Assembly: GCA_049603835.1 (NCBI GenBank)
Contig: JBMYSZ010000006.1
Coordinates: 95,805-159,804 of the forward strand
Source: Mangrovicoccus sp049603835
GTDB lineage: Bacteria > Pseudomonadota > Alphaproteobacteria > Rhodobacterales > Rhodobacteraceae
DNA length: 64,000 bases
Reading direction: 5' to 3'
Shown here: positions 42,304-51,617 of the stretch, in pieces
How positions within the stretch are numbered: position 1 is the stretch's first letter
Layout of the letters: every line of letters starts with the position of its first letter
Notes under the pieces: generated by a model
What the model saw: the letters and a program-made list of their open reading frames with translations, nothing else
The model's database searches: none
Told to the model about the DNA's origin: nothing
Position numbers and translations under genes: made by a program

Positions 42304-43965
42304 ATGGGAACACAGCTTTCGAACTGGACCGCGCAGCGCTATGTCCATGATCTGCGTCTGCGAGACGCTCTTTGCTCTCATGATAAAGCGAGCCGAAGCC
42401 TTTATCTTTCGGCGCCTGCCGGTCAGCCCCTGCAGCGCGCTGCCCTTTTGAGCGGGATGAATTCGGGCAGCCATGGACTTGAATATTGCCAAATTTCCCA
42501 GCCAGATTTTCGCCGCCTGAAGGATCACCCAGAGCTTGCCATTGATTTTACGCTCTATTGTCGCGCGGACCGCACGGATGTGACTGAGAATTTCGGCCTG
42601 GTTTTGCGGCATATGGGTCCTTTGGAGATCGCAGATCTTGGAGGCGGAGTGGATTGGTCGCCGCAGCCCATTATCCGTTTGCGGGAGTTTGGCCAGGCTT
42701 GGTTGCCCTCCCATGATCTTTTGCTCAATGCGGAGAATGCAGGGGCGCCAGAGACGCAGCGCCGTATTGCGCCGGGGATCATTAGGGCAAGCGAAAAACG
42801 TCATGACGGTATGTCCGTTTACCTGCCGCAATCGGTGGAGCCGGGCATTTCCATGTTGCCCAAAACCCTTCAAGCGGTGCAATGGGCTTTGGCTCAGGCG
42901 GTGAAATACGGGTCTAAATCGCCGATTTTGCTAGAGCTTTGTTTGGGGAATGCTGGCCTGTTCCCAGCGGATGCCCGCAAATTAGAGGTTCTGGTTGATC
43001 GCGCCGTGCAGCAATATGAGGCGATAAGCGGATCTAGCGCCATGGTTGTGGCCGATTTCGGTATGGTCGCGGAATTTTCCGATGCCCATCTGGAATTATC
43101 GCCGGGCGGTCAGGCACGTTTGGATTGGAAGCTGCCCAGCAGAAGAGAGCGCGAGGTCTTCCTTGAGCTCGTGCCGCTTGGAAAATTCGCCGAAGCTTTA
43201 GACTGGTCGATTTTTCTACCGGACTCTGCCGAGGCGGTGGACCATCTGGGCGCAACGACCCAGGCCTTTCGCGGGCTTCACTATGGCAATAGCGAGCTGG
43301 CGGGCTGTGCTTTCCAATCGCCGCGCTATGATAGTGCCGGGAATTCTATCAATTCCGGTCGCAAAATGATCGCCGCTTTGCCGCGTAAGCCCAATGCTCT
43401 GGATGGGTTGGAGCCAGCTTATGAAACTTGGGAGGTCACATTGCATAATCCGACCCCCGAGCCGATGATCGTGGATGGGTTTTTGCAGCATTGCAGCGCG
43501 GCGAAGGGCCAGAGCTATCTAAAATGCTCTGCCTCCTATAAATTGGATGCGGAAACCCTGAGATTCCAAAAGCCAAGCTTTTATTGTCATAGTAGTCGTT
43601 TGGCCGCTTTGGCCCGCTATGGCCATGAGGCGCCGAGCCGTGTTTTGCGGATTACCACAGAAGCAAGCCAATGGCCGGCTTCGCGTCTTTGCATTGGGCG
43701 GGACACGGTCTTAATCGAACCAAGCGATTTTTCCGGGCCAAATTATGCGCAGGGCCGGGCGTCTGCGTCCTGGCAGAAGGCCTTGAAAACCGAAGAGACT
43801 AAGGGTGCCGGGCGTAAAGCTCTGATCGAATGGGTACTCAAAACCATTGATCCCGCCAGTTGGCGCACGGGTCGCGATATGGTCGCGCAGATCCGCGATG
43901 ATGTGATGGCCTCTGGCTTTTCTGCGACCTCCTATCAACCAGCAGAGTTCCGCGCCTCAACATAA
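42304..43965 (+). CDS. Protein of unknown function with subtilase-like (S8) layout but altered active-site motifs
   Basis: A 553-residue protein, ATG behind GGAGGGCGG. The segment LQAVQWALAQAVKYGSKSPI / LLELCLGN near residues 195-212, then AMVVADFGMVAEFSDAHLEL / SPGGQARLDWKLP (about 247-280) and WEVTLHNPTPEPMIVDGFLQ (about 378-397) recall the part of subtilisin-like proteases from the oxyanion-hole strand to the jelly-roll domain. Where such proteases have AAGN the sequence reads VADFG, and no HGTxVA or GTSxAxP motif is visible. It may be an inactive homologue; the relation is from memory of the family and uncertain. No signal peptide; single gene. Confidence 0.6.
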   Translation: MGTQLSNWTAQRYVHDLRLRDALCSHDKASRSLYLSAPAGQPLQRAALLSGMNSGSHGLEYCQISQPDFRRLKDHPELAIDFTLYCRADRTDVTENFGLVLRHMGPLEIADLGGGVDWSPQPIIRLREFGQAWLPSHDLLLNAENAGAPETQRRIAPGIIRASEKRHDGMSVYLPQSVEPGISMLPKTLQAVQWALAQAVKYGSKSPILLELCLGNAGLFPADARKLEVLVDRAVQQYEAISGSSAMVVADFGMVAEFSDAHLELSPGGQARLDWKLPSRREREVFLELVPLGKFAEALDWSIFLPDSAEAVDHLGATTQAFRGLHYGNSELAGCAFQSPRYDSAGNSINSGRKMIAALPRKPNALDGLEPAYETWEVTLHNPTPEPMIVDGFLQHCSAAKGQSYLKCSASYKLDAETLRFQKPSFYCHSSRLAALARYGHEAPSRVLRITTEASQWPASRLCIGRDTVLIEPSDFSGPNYAQGRASASWQKALKTEETKGAGRKALIEWVLKTIDPASWRTGRDMVAQIRDDVMASGFSATSYQPAEFRAST

Positions 43966-44129
43966 AGGCGCGGATCGGGCCGCAAGTGGTGCTTAGCGCC
44001 GATTTTTGCCAAGTGTCAGATCCCTTGATTTGTGAAAAAGCGGATTTATCCTCTATATCTTGACATAGCTCTTGCCAGGCGCGCAGATATGGGGCCAAAT
44101 CGCCTAAACTCACAAATTTGGGGAGTCCC

Positions 44130-44768
44130 ATGGCAGGCGTTGCAATCACGGTGGCACAGCAAAAAGGTGGATCGGGCAAGACCACCTTGGCGGCAAATCT
44201 GGCTGTGGAGTTCCGGATCAGAGGGCATAGCGTGGCTGTGTTGGATACGGATCCCCAGGGGTCTTTGGGACGTTGGTTCATGGCTCGGCGCGAGCGGATG
44301 GGCGAGGACACGGATATGGCTTTTGCCACTGCCAGCGCTTGGGGTGTGTCTTACGAGCTCGAAAAGCTGAAAAAGCAAAATGAGCTGGTGATCATCGACA
44401 CCCCGCCCAAGGTCGATAGCGATCTGCGCCCGGCTTTGCGCGAAAGCGATTTGGTCTTGGTGCCGGTCGCGACCAGCCAGGTGGATTTATGGGCTACGGA
44501 AAGCGTGCTGGAAATGGCGCAACGCGAGGGCAAAACAACGCTTTTGGTTTTAAACCGAGCGTCGAGCCGGGCAAAACTAACCGCAGAAATCAGTGAAAAG
44601 CTGAGCGAATTCGAAGGCCAAAAAGCCGAAACAGCGCTTGGCAGCCGGGTGATTTACGCAGAGACCATCGGCGAAGGCTATGGGGTTTGCGAAAAAGCGG
44701 CCAAAGGCCCAGCGGCGGTCGAAATCCGCGCCTTGGCCAATGAAATCGCGGATGTTCTGAACGGGTGA
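44130..44768 (+). CDS. ParA-family ATPase (orphan)
   Basis: A 212-residue deviant-Walker ATPase: AQQKGGSGKTTLAANLA (signature Lys and P-loop) at about residues 9-25, the Walker A' strand VAVLDTDPQGSLGRW and Walker B-like LVIIDTPPKVDSDLRPAL. It is short and lacks an N-terminal DNA-binding domain, like small plasmid- or cargo-type ParA proteins. No parB or centromere-like repeats are adjacent, so the cargo is unknown. Start ATG 44130 behind GGGAG; an upstream TTG adds only four residues. Confidence 0.88.
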   Translation: MAGVAITVAQQKGGSGKTTLAANLAVEFRIRGHSVAVLDTDPQGSLGRWFMARRERMGEDTDMAFATASAWGVSYELEKLKKQNELVIIDTPPKVDSDLRPALRESDLVLVPVATSQVDLWATESVLEMAQREGKTTLLVLNRASSRAKLTAEISEKLSEFEGQKAETALGSRVIYAETIGEGYGVCEKAAKGPAAVEIRALANEIADVLNG

Positions 44769-44856
44769 AAACCCGCTATTTGCCTCTGAGGACTGGATTT
44801 CTGTTGGCGCAGCCCTGACATAGACCCAAAGCCCCTATGTCAGGAGACGGAAAATA

Positions 44857-45255
44857 ATGGCAGAACAACAAGATCCACGGGGTGAACTGACCCTTAGAAC
44901 CCTGGCGATGCCGGCGGATGTGAATGTGAATGGCGATATTTTTGGTGGCTGGGTGCTGAGCCAAATGGATATCGCTGCGGGGATCATCGCCGGAACGCGG
45001 GCTCAGGGCCGTGTTGCGACTGTTGCGATTGATGCGATGAAATTCATTCGCCCGGTCCATGTGGGCGATGTTTTGTGCATTTATGCGCGGGTCGAGCGGG
45101 TCGGGCGAAGCTCTATGGCGATTGCTCTAGAGGCCTGGGTGCTGCGCGGCCGCCACGGGGTTCGGGAACAAGTGACCGAAGCGGTGTTTACCTTTGTCGC
45201 GATCGACGAAGAAGGCCGCCCCCGCCCGGTGCCGAGCGAGGACGGAGCAGTTTAA
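44857..45255 (+). CDS. Acyl-CoA thioesterase (YciA-like, hot-dog fold)
   Basis: A 132-residue hot-dog-fold thioesterase hydrolysing acyl-CoA to free acid. MPADVNVNGDIFGGWVLSQM holds the catalytic-region Asn/Asp of the family, followed by the helix, KFIRPVHVGDVLCIYARVER and EAVFTFVAIDEEGRPRPVP. Start ATG behind AGGAG. Single gene between parA and a possible tiny minus-strand gene that overlaps its stop. Confidence 0.9.
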   Translation: MAEQQDPRGELTLRTLAMPADVNVNGDIFGGWVLSQMDIAAGIIAGTRAQGRVATVAIDAMKFIRPVHVGDVLCIYARVERVGRSSMAIALEAWVLRGRHGVREQVTEAVFTFVAIDEEGRPRPVPSEDGAV

Positions 45256-45344
45256 ATCATTGCCCAGTCGGTGAACCGGACAGGTTTCGGGTTTTGGCCC
45301 GATTTGGGTTTAGGCTTTTCGGCGACACGATAACGCTCTGGCAT
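45252..45344 (-). CDS. Possible 30-residue basic peptide
   Basis: The minus-strand frame starts ATG at 45344, preceded by GAGGAG at about 7 bp. The peptide begins MPERYRVAEKPKPKSGQ and ends RFTDWAMI; it is rich in Lys and Pro. Its stop codon overlaps that of the thioesterase gene. The ribosome site and non-random composition support it, but short length makes it uncertain. The rest of 45345-45595 shows no gene. Confidence 0.35.
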   Translation of the reverse strand: MPERYRVAEKPKPKSGQNPKPVRFTDWAMI

Positions 45345-45595
45345 GCTGCTCTCCTCAGCTGCGCCGGCGCGGTCGGGGGGTGGTGCGTGCGCGACCTTTG
45401 ACTTGGCCCGCCTTCTGCACCATGGCCGCTATGAACCGGCGCGTAAGGGAAGGCTGTCACCGCCCCGCTTATAATAAGTTAACGGGGCGCGCTGGCCTGC
45501 TGATCTGTGAAGTATATGTCACGCTTTGCAGGCAAATTTGTTTTGCTGGCAGGGTGGCTTGAGCCCCGCCAGCCGAGATTGGGTTTCGAAGCGCC

Positions 45596-47251
45596 TTAGC
45601 GCGCGAATTTTTTGTATTTGATCCGCTTAGGTTCAACCGCATCAGCGCCCAGGCGACGCTTTTTATCCTCTTCGTAATCCTCGAAATTGCCTTCGAACCA
45701 TTCCACATGGGCTTCGCCCTCAAAGGCAAGGATATGGGTGCAGATCCGGTCTAGGAAAAAGCGGTCGTGGCTGATCACCACCGCACAGCCCGCGAAATCC
45801 ACCAAAGCATCTTCGAGCGCGCGCAGAGTTTCCACATCCAAGTCATTGGTCGGTTCGTCGAGCAGCAGCACATTTCCGCCCGAGCGCAACAGCTTGGCCA
45901 TATGCACCCGGTTGCGTTCCCCGCCCGACAAAAGGCCAACCTTTTTCTGCTGGTCGCCGCCCTTGAAGTTGAAGGCGGAACAATAGGCGCGGGAATTGAT
46001 CTCTGCATCACCCAGCGAAATGACTTCGAGCCCTTCGCTGATTTCTTCCCAAACGGTTTTATTAGCATCCAGCGCGTCGCGGGACTGATCCACATAAGCC
46101 AGCTTCACCGTATCACCATAAGTGACGCTGCCGGAATCCGGGTCTTCTTGCCCTGTGAGCATTTTGAACAGCGTCGATTTACCGGCGCCGTTGGGCCCAA
46201 TCACCCCGACAATTCCCCCCGGAGGCAGTGCGAAATCAAGCCCTTCCACCAATAGACGATCGCCATAAGCTTTCTGCAGGCCCTCGACCTCGATCACCTT
46301 GCCGCCAAGCCGTGGGCCATTGGGAATGATAATCTGCGCGCGGCTAAGTTTTTCACGTTCCGACTGATTGGCCAGGTCGTTATAGGCATTGATCCGCGCC
46401 TTGGATTTCGCCTGCCGCGCTTTCGGGCTTTGGCGCATCCATTCCAATTCGCGCTCCAATGTGCGCTGCTTGGCTTTGTCTTCGCGGGCCTCTTGTTCCA
46501 GGCGTTTTGCTTTTTGTTCCAACCAGCTGGAATAATTGCCTTCATAAGGCACGCCGCGCCCCCGATCGAGTTCCAGGATCCAGCCGGTGATATCATCCAA
46601 GAAATAACGGTCATGGGTGACGATCAGGCAGGTGCCTTTGTAATCGATCAAATGCTGCTGCAGCCAAGCGATGGTTTCCGCGTCCAAATGGTTGGTCGGT
46701 TCGTCGAGCAGCAGCATGTCAGGGGCTTCGAGCAGCAATTTACACAAAGCGACCCGGCGCTTTTCCCCGCCCGACAGCGTCGCGACATCGGCGTCATCGG
46801 CTGGGCAGCGCAAAGCCTCCATCGAGACGTCGATTTGGCTATCAAGATCCCACAGATTTTGCGCGTCGATTTCGTCTTGCAGCTGAGCCATCTCATCGGC
46901 GGTCTCATCTGAGTAATTCATCGCCAATTCGTTATAGCGGTCGAGGATCGCCTTTTTGGCCGCAACGCCCAGCATGACATTTTCCCGAACCGTCAAGCTT
47001 TCATCAAGCTGCGGTTCCTGGGGCAGATAGCCAACTTTGGCGCCTTCAGCCGCCCAGGCTTCGCCAGAGAAATCCTTGTCTTGGCCGGCCATGATTTTGA
47101 GCAGAGTGGATTTACCGGCACCATTGACGCCGACAACGCCAATTTTCACGCCAGGCAAAAAGCTCAGGCGGATGTTTTCAAAGCATTTCTTGCCACCTGG
47201 ATAGGTCTTGGACACACCGTCCATGTGATAGACATATTGATAGGATGCCAT
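45596..47251 (-). CDS. ettA: Energy-dependent translational throttle protein EttA (ABC-F)
   Basis: A soluble ABC-F protein of 551 residues with two ATPase domains and no membrane part; EttA binds the ribosomal E site and gates entry into elongation according to ATP level. Domain 1: GVNGAGKSTLLKIM, LSGGEKRRVALCKLLL, LLLDEPTNHLD. The linker has the Arg/Lys/Glu-rich P-site tether (EREKLSRAQI). Domain 2: GPNGAGKSTLFKML, LSGGERNRVHMAKLL, LLLDEPTNDLD. The N-terminus YQYVYHMDGVSKTYPGGKK is typical EttA. Single gene. Confidence 0.95.
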   Translation of the reverse strand: MASYQYVYHMDGVSKTYPGGKKCFENIRLSFLPGVKIGVVGVNGAGKSTLLKIMAGQDKDFSGEAWAAEGAKVGYLPQEPQLDESLTVRENVMLGVAAKKAILDRYNELAMNYSDETADEMAQLQDEIDAQNLWDLDSQIDVSMEALRCPADDADVATLSGGEKRRVALCKLLLEAPDMLLLDEPTNHLDAETIAWLQQHLIDYKGTCLIVTHDRYFLDDITGWILELDRGRGVPYEGNYSSWLEQKAKRLEQEAREDKAKQRTLERELEWMRQSPKARQAKSKARINAYNDLANQSEREKLSRAQIIIPNGPRLGGKVIEVEGLQKAYGDRLLVEGLDFALPPGGIVGVIGPNGAGKSTLFKMLTGQEDPDSGSVTYGDTVKLAYVDQSRDALDANKTVWEEISEGLEVISLGDAEINSRAYCSAFNFKGGDQQKKVGLLSGGERNRVHMAKLLRSGGNVLLLDEPTNDLDVETLRALEDALVDFAGCAVVISHDRFFLDRICTHILAFEGEAHVEWFEGNFEDYEEDKKRRLGADAVEPKRIKYKKFAR

Positions 47252-47383
47252 CGGTTCCTCCGCCGCGAATTTTGCCGATATGTATCTAAGCCGGCCCCCA
47301 AGGACAATCGCCGATCCGAGCTTTCAGTCGATGAGGGTCGCTTTGTGTAATTAACGCGAATGGCTATAGAGGAAAAACATAGC

Positions 47384-48130
47384 TCAAAGAGGCGTTGGGC
47401 GACTTCGCCAGAAAATATGGTCTTTGATTTGGGCGATCCAATCCATTTTCTGATTCCAAGGCGGGTTCACATAAGTGGCATGATAGTGATCCGCCCCTTC
47501 TAGTTTGGGATCTGGGCCGCGTTTTAAGACCTCTGCGGCGATTTCCAACGCTTCATTCCAAGAGGAAAGATTGGTGATCGGGGCAAAACTGCGATCAGGC
47601 CGCAGATAGCTAAACTGTACCGGCTGCACCACACCGCAAGGCGTGCCGCCCCAACGTTCGGGATTAGCGGCACGGTTTAGGATGACCGTCGCGACAGCTG
47701 CTTGGCCCGCGATCGGCTGGTTTCTGGCCTCGTGATAGATGGAAACGGCGATACAGCCCAAACTTCCAACACTAGAAAAGTCCTTTGGCGGGTTGTTCCA
47801 AAGGCGTTTTAACGCCCGTTGGACAATAGTTGGATTGGGCGGCCGGTAGCTATACCCGCCGCTTGGTGCCGGGCTCGCGCGTCGCGTCGTCATTGCGCGC
47901 GGCGGCGGTTGCCAGGTGAGTGGACGCGCGGCGGATTGAATCAAAGCCTCGCGCGCGCCGGAAATAATCGGCGTTGGTGTATCGGGGCGTTGAAATAAAC
48001 TGCCATGATTCATTTCTGAAAAACTTGCGGTGGCTGTAAACACCCAAGCGAGAATCGCCAGCCCTATGCAGGCCCAAGTCGTAACTATACCAATCCAATT
48101 CCAAATTCTGCTTGGACGTCTCTCGGCCAT
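47384..48130 (-). CDS. Cell wall hydrolase, SleB-like
   Basis: A 248-residue envelope protein: a membrane anchor or uncleaved signal at about residues 10-32 (WIGIVTTWACIGLAILAWVF), a Pro/Arg-rich linker, and a C-terminal SleB-type hydrolase domain from about 125 (LGCIAVSIYHEARNQPIAGQ, AAVATVILNRAANPERWGGT, CGVVQPVQFSY). The Glu of YHEARNQP is the expected catalytic acid. In non-sporulating bacteria such enzymes act as lytic transglycosylase-like peptidoglycan hydrolases. It lies divergent from the aldo-keto reductase gene. Confidence 0.87.
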   Translation of the reverse strand: MAERRPSRIWNWIGIVTTWACIGLAILAWVFTATASFSEMNHGSLFQRPDTPTPIISGAREALIQSAARPLTWQPPPRAMTTRRASPAPSGGYSYRPPNPTIVQRALKRLWNNPPKDFSSVGSLGCIAVSIYHEARNQPIAGQAAVATVILNRAANPERWGGTPCGVVQPVQFSYLRPDRSFAPITNLSSWNEALEIAAEVLKRGPDPKLEGADHYHATYVNPPWNQKMDWIAQIKDHIFWRSRPTPL

Positions 48131-48273
48131 TTTGCCCTCAGTATCGGTCTTTTACCATTACGAGGGCACAGCTACGTCAAATTTGCTAACAATCGGTGGT
48201 TATCGGTCAAGTAACCTTGAAGCGCTAGGCAATGGAGGGGCGAGTCGCTCTTAGCGCTATGGGAGGTTTGACC

Positions 48274-49305
48274 ATGCATTATTTTCCTGCCGAGGATCGG
48301 TACACCCGGATGAAATACCGCCGATGCGGCAAGTCTGGGTTGCGATTGCCGGCTCTTAGTTTTGGGCTTTGGCATAATTTTGGCCATGACCGTTCCTTGA
48401 CGGTTAAACGGGATATGTGTCGCACGGCTTTTGACCACGGGATCACTCATTTCGACCTGGCCAATAATTACGGTCCTCCGCCTGGTGGCGCGGAAGAGGC
48501 TTTTGGCGAAATTCTTCGCACGGATTTTCGCGATCATCGCGATGAACTGATCATCAGTTCAAAAGCAGGCTATGAGATGTGGGATGGCCCTTATGGCAGC
48601 TGGGGCAGTCGCAAACATATGATTGCGTCTTGCGATCAGTCTCTAAAGAGGTTGGGTCTTGATTATGTTGATATTTTCTACAGTCACCGCTTCGATCCGG
48701 ATACGCCACTAGAAGAAACGATGGGGGCGCTAGATGCGATTGTCCGCTCTGGCCGCGCCCAATATGTGGGGATTTCCAGCTATAATAGTAAGCGCACCCG
48801 CGAGGCGATTGCCATTTTGAATGATCTCGGCACGCCACTTTTGATCCATCAGCCTTCCTATAATCTTCTCAATCGCTGGGTGGAACGGGATGGCCTGCGC
48901 GAGTCTTTGGCAGAGCTTGGGGTTGGATCCATCGCTTTTTCGCCATTGGCGCAGGGCATGTTAACTCTGAAATATCTCAAAGATGTGCCGAAAGATAGCC
49001 GAGCGGCGGGTCAGACCGCTTTGCACAGGGATATGATCACCGAGTCCTCCCGCGAAACTGTGCGCGCGCTCAATGAGATCGCGAAACGGCGCGGGCAAAG
49101 TTTGGTACAAATGGCCATCGCCTGGGTTTTGCGCGAGGGCAAAATCACCAGCGCTTTGATTGGGGCATCGCGGCCTGAACAGGTAGTTGAATGCGCCGGG
49201 GCGGTAGAAAATTTGGAATTCACCGAACAAGAGCTTAGGGAAATCGACGAAGTGGCTCATGAGGAGAACATCAATCTATGGGCGCCGTCGACTGAGAATG
49301 TTTGA
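48274..49305 (+). CDS. Aldo-keto reductase (MgrA/YghZ-like, L-glyceraldehyde 3-phosphate reductase type)
   Basis: A 343-residue NADPH-dependent reductase. GLRLPALSFGLWHNFG and FDLANNYGPPPGGAEEAFGE supply the TIM-barrel start and catalytic Asp/Tyr; Lys lies in LIISSKAGYEMWDGPYGSWG and His in DIFYSHRFDP; IAFSPLAQGMLT and SALIGASRPEQV bind cofactor. The YMWxGPYG-type motif and length fit the YghZ subgroup, which reduces L-glyceraldehyde 3-phosphate and methylglyoxal. Start ATG 48274, because GGGAGG lies 7 bp upstream; earlier starts lack this. Confidence 0.88.
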   Translation: MHYFPAEDRYTRMKYRRCGKSGLRLPALSFGLWHNFGHDRSLTVKRDMCRTAFDHGITHFDLANNYGPPPGGAEEAFGEILRTDFRDHRDELIISSKAGYEMWDGPYGSWGSRKHMIASCDQSLKRLGLDYVDIFYSHRFDPDTPLEETMGALDAIVRSGRAQYVGISSYNSKRTREAIAILNDLGTPLLIHQPSYNLLNRWVERDGLRESLAELGVGSIAFSPLAQGMLTLKYLKDVPKDSRAAGQTALHRDMITESSRETVRALNEIAKRRGQSLVQMAIAWVLREGKITSALIGASRPEQVVECAGAVENLEFTEQELREIDEVAHEENINLWAPSTENV

Positions 49306-49429
49306 AATTGGCCCTGAAAACCTGGCTATGCTTGCTGCGTTATAGGTGTCTTGGGCTGCGTCCTAAGAACAAAGGCCAAGATTGACAGTTGAAATCACCC
49401 GGCCCAATTTGCGCCGGGGAGGGTCGGAT

Positions 49430-50044
49430 GTGCGGCTGAGTTTTAAGAGTGACAGGCCCTTTGCGCGGGCTGGGCAGGTAATTGGTCTTCTCGGTGGGTC
49501 ATTTGATCCGCCGCATCAGGGGCATGTTCATCTGACGAAAACGGCTTTGACGCGGTGCCAATTGGACCAGGTGTGGTGGATGGTATCGCCGGGCAATCCT
49601 CTAAAACCTGATGCGCCGGCTGATTTAGGGCGGCGCCTTCGGGCTTGTCGCGCGATAATGGACCATCCGCGGGTCAAGATTACTGATATCGAGGCACAAT
49701 TTTCGACGCGCTACACCGCCCAAACATTGGATTATCTTGCCCAGCTTTATCGCGGGGTGCGTTTTGTGTGGCTGATGGGGGAAGACAATCTCGCCAATTT
49801 CCATCGATGGGAAAGATGGCCGTCAATTATCGCAAATGCACCGATCGGAGTTTTTGCCCGGCCTGGCCAGCACTTACCCGCGCGACTGACCCATGCGGCG
49901 CGGCTATATCGGTGGGCGCGACTCCCGGAGGCGCAGGCGCCTTTGCTGGGGCGGACAGCGCCGCCTGCCTGGTGCCATATTAACATGCCGAAACAGGCAG
50001 TTTCCTCGACTGCGATTCGGGCCAAGGGTGATTGGGAGCGATAA
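49430..50044 (+). CDS. nadD: Nicotinate-nucleotide adenylyltransferase
   Basis: NAD synthesis enzyme that adenylates nicotinate mononucleotide. The 204-residue protein has GLLGGSFDPPHQGHVHLTK with the (T/H)xGH-type nucleotidyltransferase motif, WWMVSPGNPLK, FVWLMGEDNLANFHRWERW and the ending AVSSTAIRAKGDW with the ISSTxIR motif. The preferred start is GTG 49430, directly behind GGGAGGG; an upstream TTG at 49382 is possible. Next comes dacB; the RsfS gene often paired with nadD is absent here. Confidence 0.93.
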   Translation: MRLSFKSDRPFARAGQVIGLLGGSFDPPHQGHVHLTKTALTRCQLDQVWWMVSPGNPLKPDAPADLGRRLRACRAIMDHPRVKITDIEAQFSTRYTAQTLDYLAQLYRGVRFVWLMGEDNLANFHRWERWPSIIANAPIGVFARPGQHLPARLTHAARLYRWARLPEAQAPLLGRTAPPAWCHINMPKQAVSSTAIRAKGDWER

Positions 50045-50124
50045 AAAGTGATCCTAGGGCCAGCTTGTCTTTTGCCGCGAGGCCGCGCAATGTCCCGGCA
50101 GTTTCGGATAGTTTGAGGATCGGC

Positions 50125-51615
50125 ATGTATTTGTCCCGCCGTGCAGTTTTGCGTTTATTGGCCAGCTCAGGTGGCGCAGCGATTGGCAATGCCGCATGGC
50201 CCATGGTGGAAAGCTCCCCCCGGCCAAAACCACGCCCATCCGCAGCCCCTGTTTTTGACGCAAAATCCGAAATTCGCGATTTGATTTCCAAGGCGAATTT
50301 GAAGGGCGAGTTCGGATTTCAGGTCTTTGATCTGGCAAAAGGCACGGCTCTTGACGCCGAGAACCCAGATCAGACCATGCCGCCGGCCAGTACGGCCAAG
50401 GCTATAACCACCGCCTATGCATTTGATCGCTTGGGGCCCGGCCATCAACTGAGCACGCGGGTTTTGACCAATGGGCAGATCCGCAGCGGGGTGCTGGAAG
50501 GCGATCTTTACCTCATTGGCGGCGGTGATCCGACGCTTAGCTCGGATCATCTATATGGCCTCGCCAGCGATATTGCCGCGCTTGGGGTTCGGCGCATCAC
50601 TGGGAAATTTGGGATCTGGGCCGGTGATTTGCCGTTTATCCCGACCATAGACCCAGATCAGCCGCCACAAGTTGGCTATAGCCCCGCGATATCTGGGCTC
50701 GGTGTCAATTATAATCGGGTGCATTTCAGCTGGGCCCGGCAGAATAATGGGTATGATCTGCAATTCGACGCACGAACCGCGACGCGCCGCCCTAAAACCG
50801 CGATTGCCACTATGTCTTTGGCCGACCGTGCCTTGCCCGTTTTCGAATATCATTTAGAGGCCGAAACCGCTCAAGATGCCTGGTCGGTGGCTCGCTCTGC
50901 TTTGGGGGAGGCGGGGTCGCGCTGGCTGCCTGTGCGAGATCCAGCGCTTTATGCGGGCCAAGTTTTTCAATCAGTCGCCTCTGAGGCAGGGATAAGCCTG
51001 CCTGCGCCGATAATCCTAGACCAATCGCCGAAAGGAGCGACCCTCGCCACCCTGCACAGTCCGAATTTCACCGAAATGGCGCGGGGATTGTTGCGGTATT
51101 CCAATAATCTGACGGCCGAGATCATGGGGCTGACTGCCAGTGCCGCAGATGGAATGATGCCGCAGAATTTGGCGCAAAGTGCGATGATGATGAATAATTG
51201 GGCCGCAAATCGTCTGAACATGACCAAGCCGGGTTTTGTGGATCATTCGGGGCTGGGCGATGGCTCGCGTGTTTCGGCGGCGGATATGGTGCGGGGCCTC
51301 GCCCATCTGGGCTATGAAAGCCCCTTAAAACAGGTGCTTCGGCAAATTCCCCTAAAGCAGGAAAATGGCGCTGCCGAGTCGTTTGAGCTTTATGCAAAGA
51401 CTGGCACTTTGAATTTTGTGAATGGGCTTGTGGGGTATATCGCCCGAAGCCGGGGGCAGGGGCCTTTGGCTTTTGCGATTTATTTTACCAATCTCGACCG
51501 GCGCGCGGCCATTCCTAAAGGCCAAGAGGAGAACCCGCCAGGGGCCAAAGGTTGGGCGCGGCGGGCTCGGAAATTGCAATATGATATGGTGCGCTTATGG
51601 GCGCGAATGGCCTGA
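50125..51615 (+). CDS. dacB: D-alanyl-D-alanine carboxypeptidase/endopeptidase (PBP4, DacB)
   Basis: A 496-residue periplasmic S13-family penicillin-binding protein that cleaves D-Ala-D-Ala ends and cross-bridges. The N-terminus MYLSRRAVLRLLASSGGAAIG has a twin-arginine-like signal. Active-site motifs: PPASTAKAITT (SxxK), YSNNLTAEIM (SxN) and YAKTGTLNFV (KTG), with the large insertion domain between the first two. Start ATG 50125 with GAGGAT upstream; an in-frame upstream extension overlapping nadD is improbable. Convergent with the TerB gene, 2 bp apart. Confidence 0.92.
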   Translation: MYLSRRAVLRLLASSGGAAIGNAAWPMVESSPRPKPRPSAAPVFDAKSEIRDLISKANLKGEFGFQVFDLAKGTALDAENPDQTMPPASTAKAITTAYAFDRLGPGHQLSTRVLTNGQIRSGVLEGDLYLIGGGDPTLSSDHLYGLASDIAALGVRRITGKFGIWAGDLPFIPTIDPDQPPQVGYSPAISGLGVNYNRVHFSWARQNNGYDLQFDARTATRRPKTAIATMSLADRALPVFEYHLEAETAQDAWSVARSALGEAGSRWLPVRDPALYAGQVFQSVASEAGISLPAPIILDQSPKGATLATLHSPNFTEMARGLLRYSNNLTAEIMGLTASAADGMMPQNLAQSAMMMNNWAANRLNMTKPGFVDHSGLGDGSRVSAADMVRGLAHLGYESPLKQVLRQIPLKQENGAAESFELYAKTGTLNFVNGLVGYIARSRGQGPLAFAIYFTNLDRRAAIPKGQEENPPGAKGWARRARKLQYDMVRLWARMA

Positions 51616-51617
51616 GA

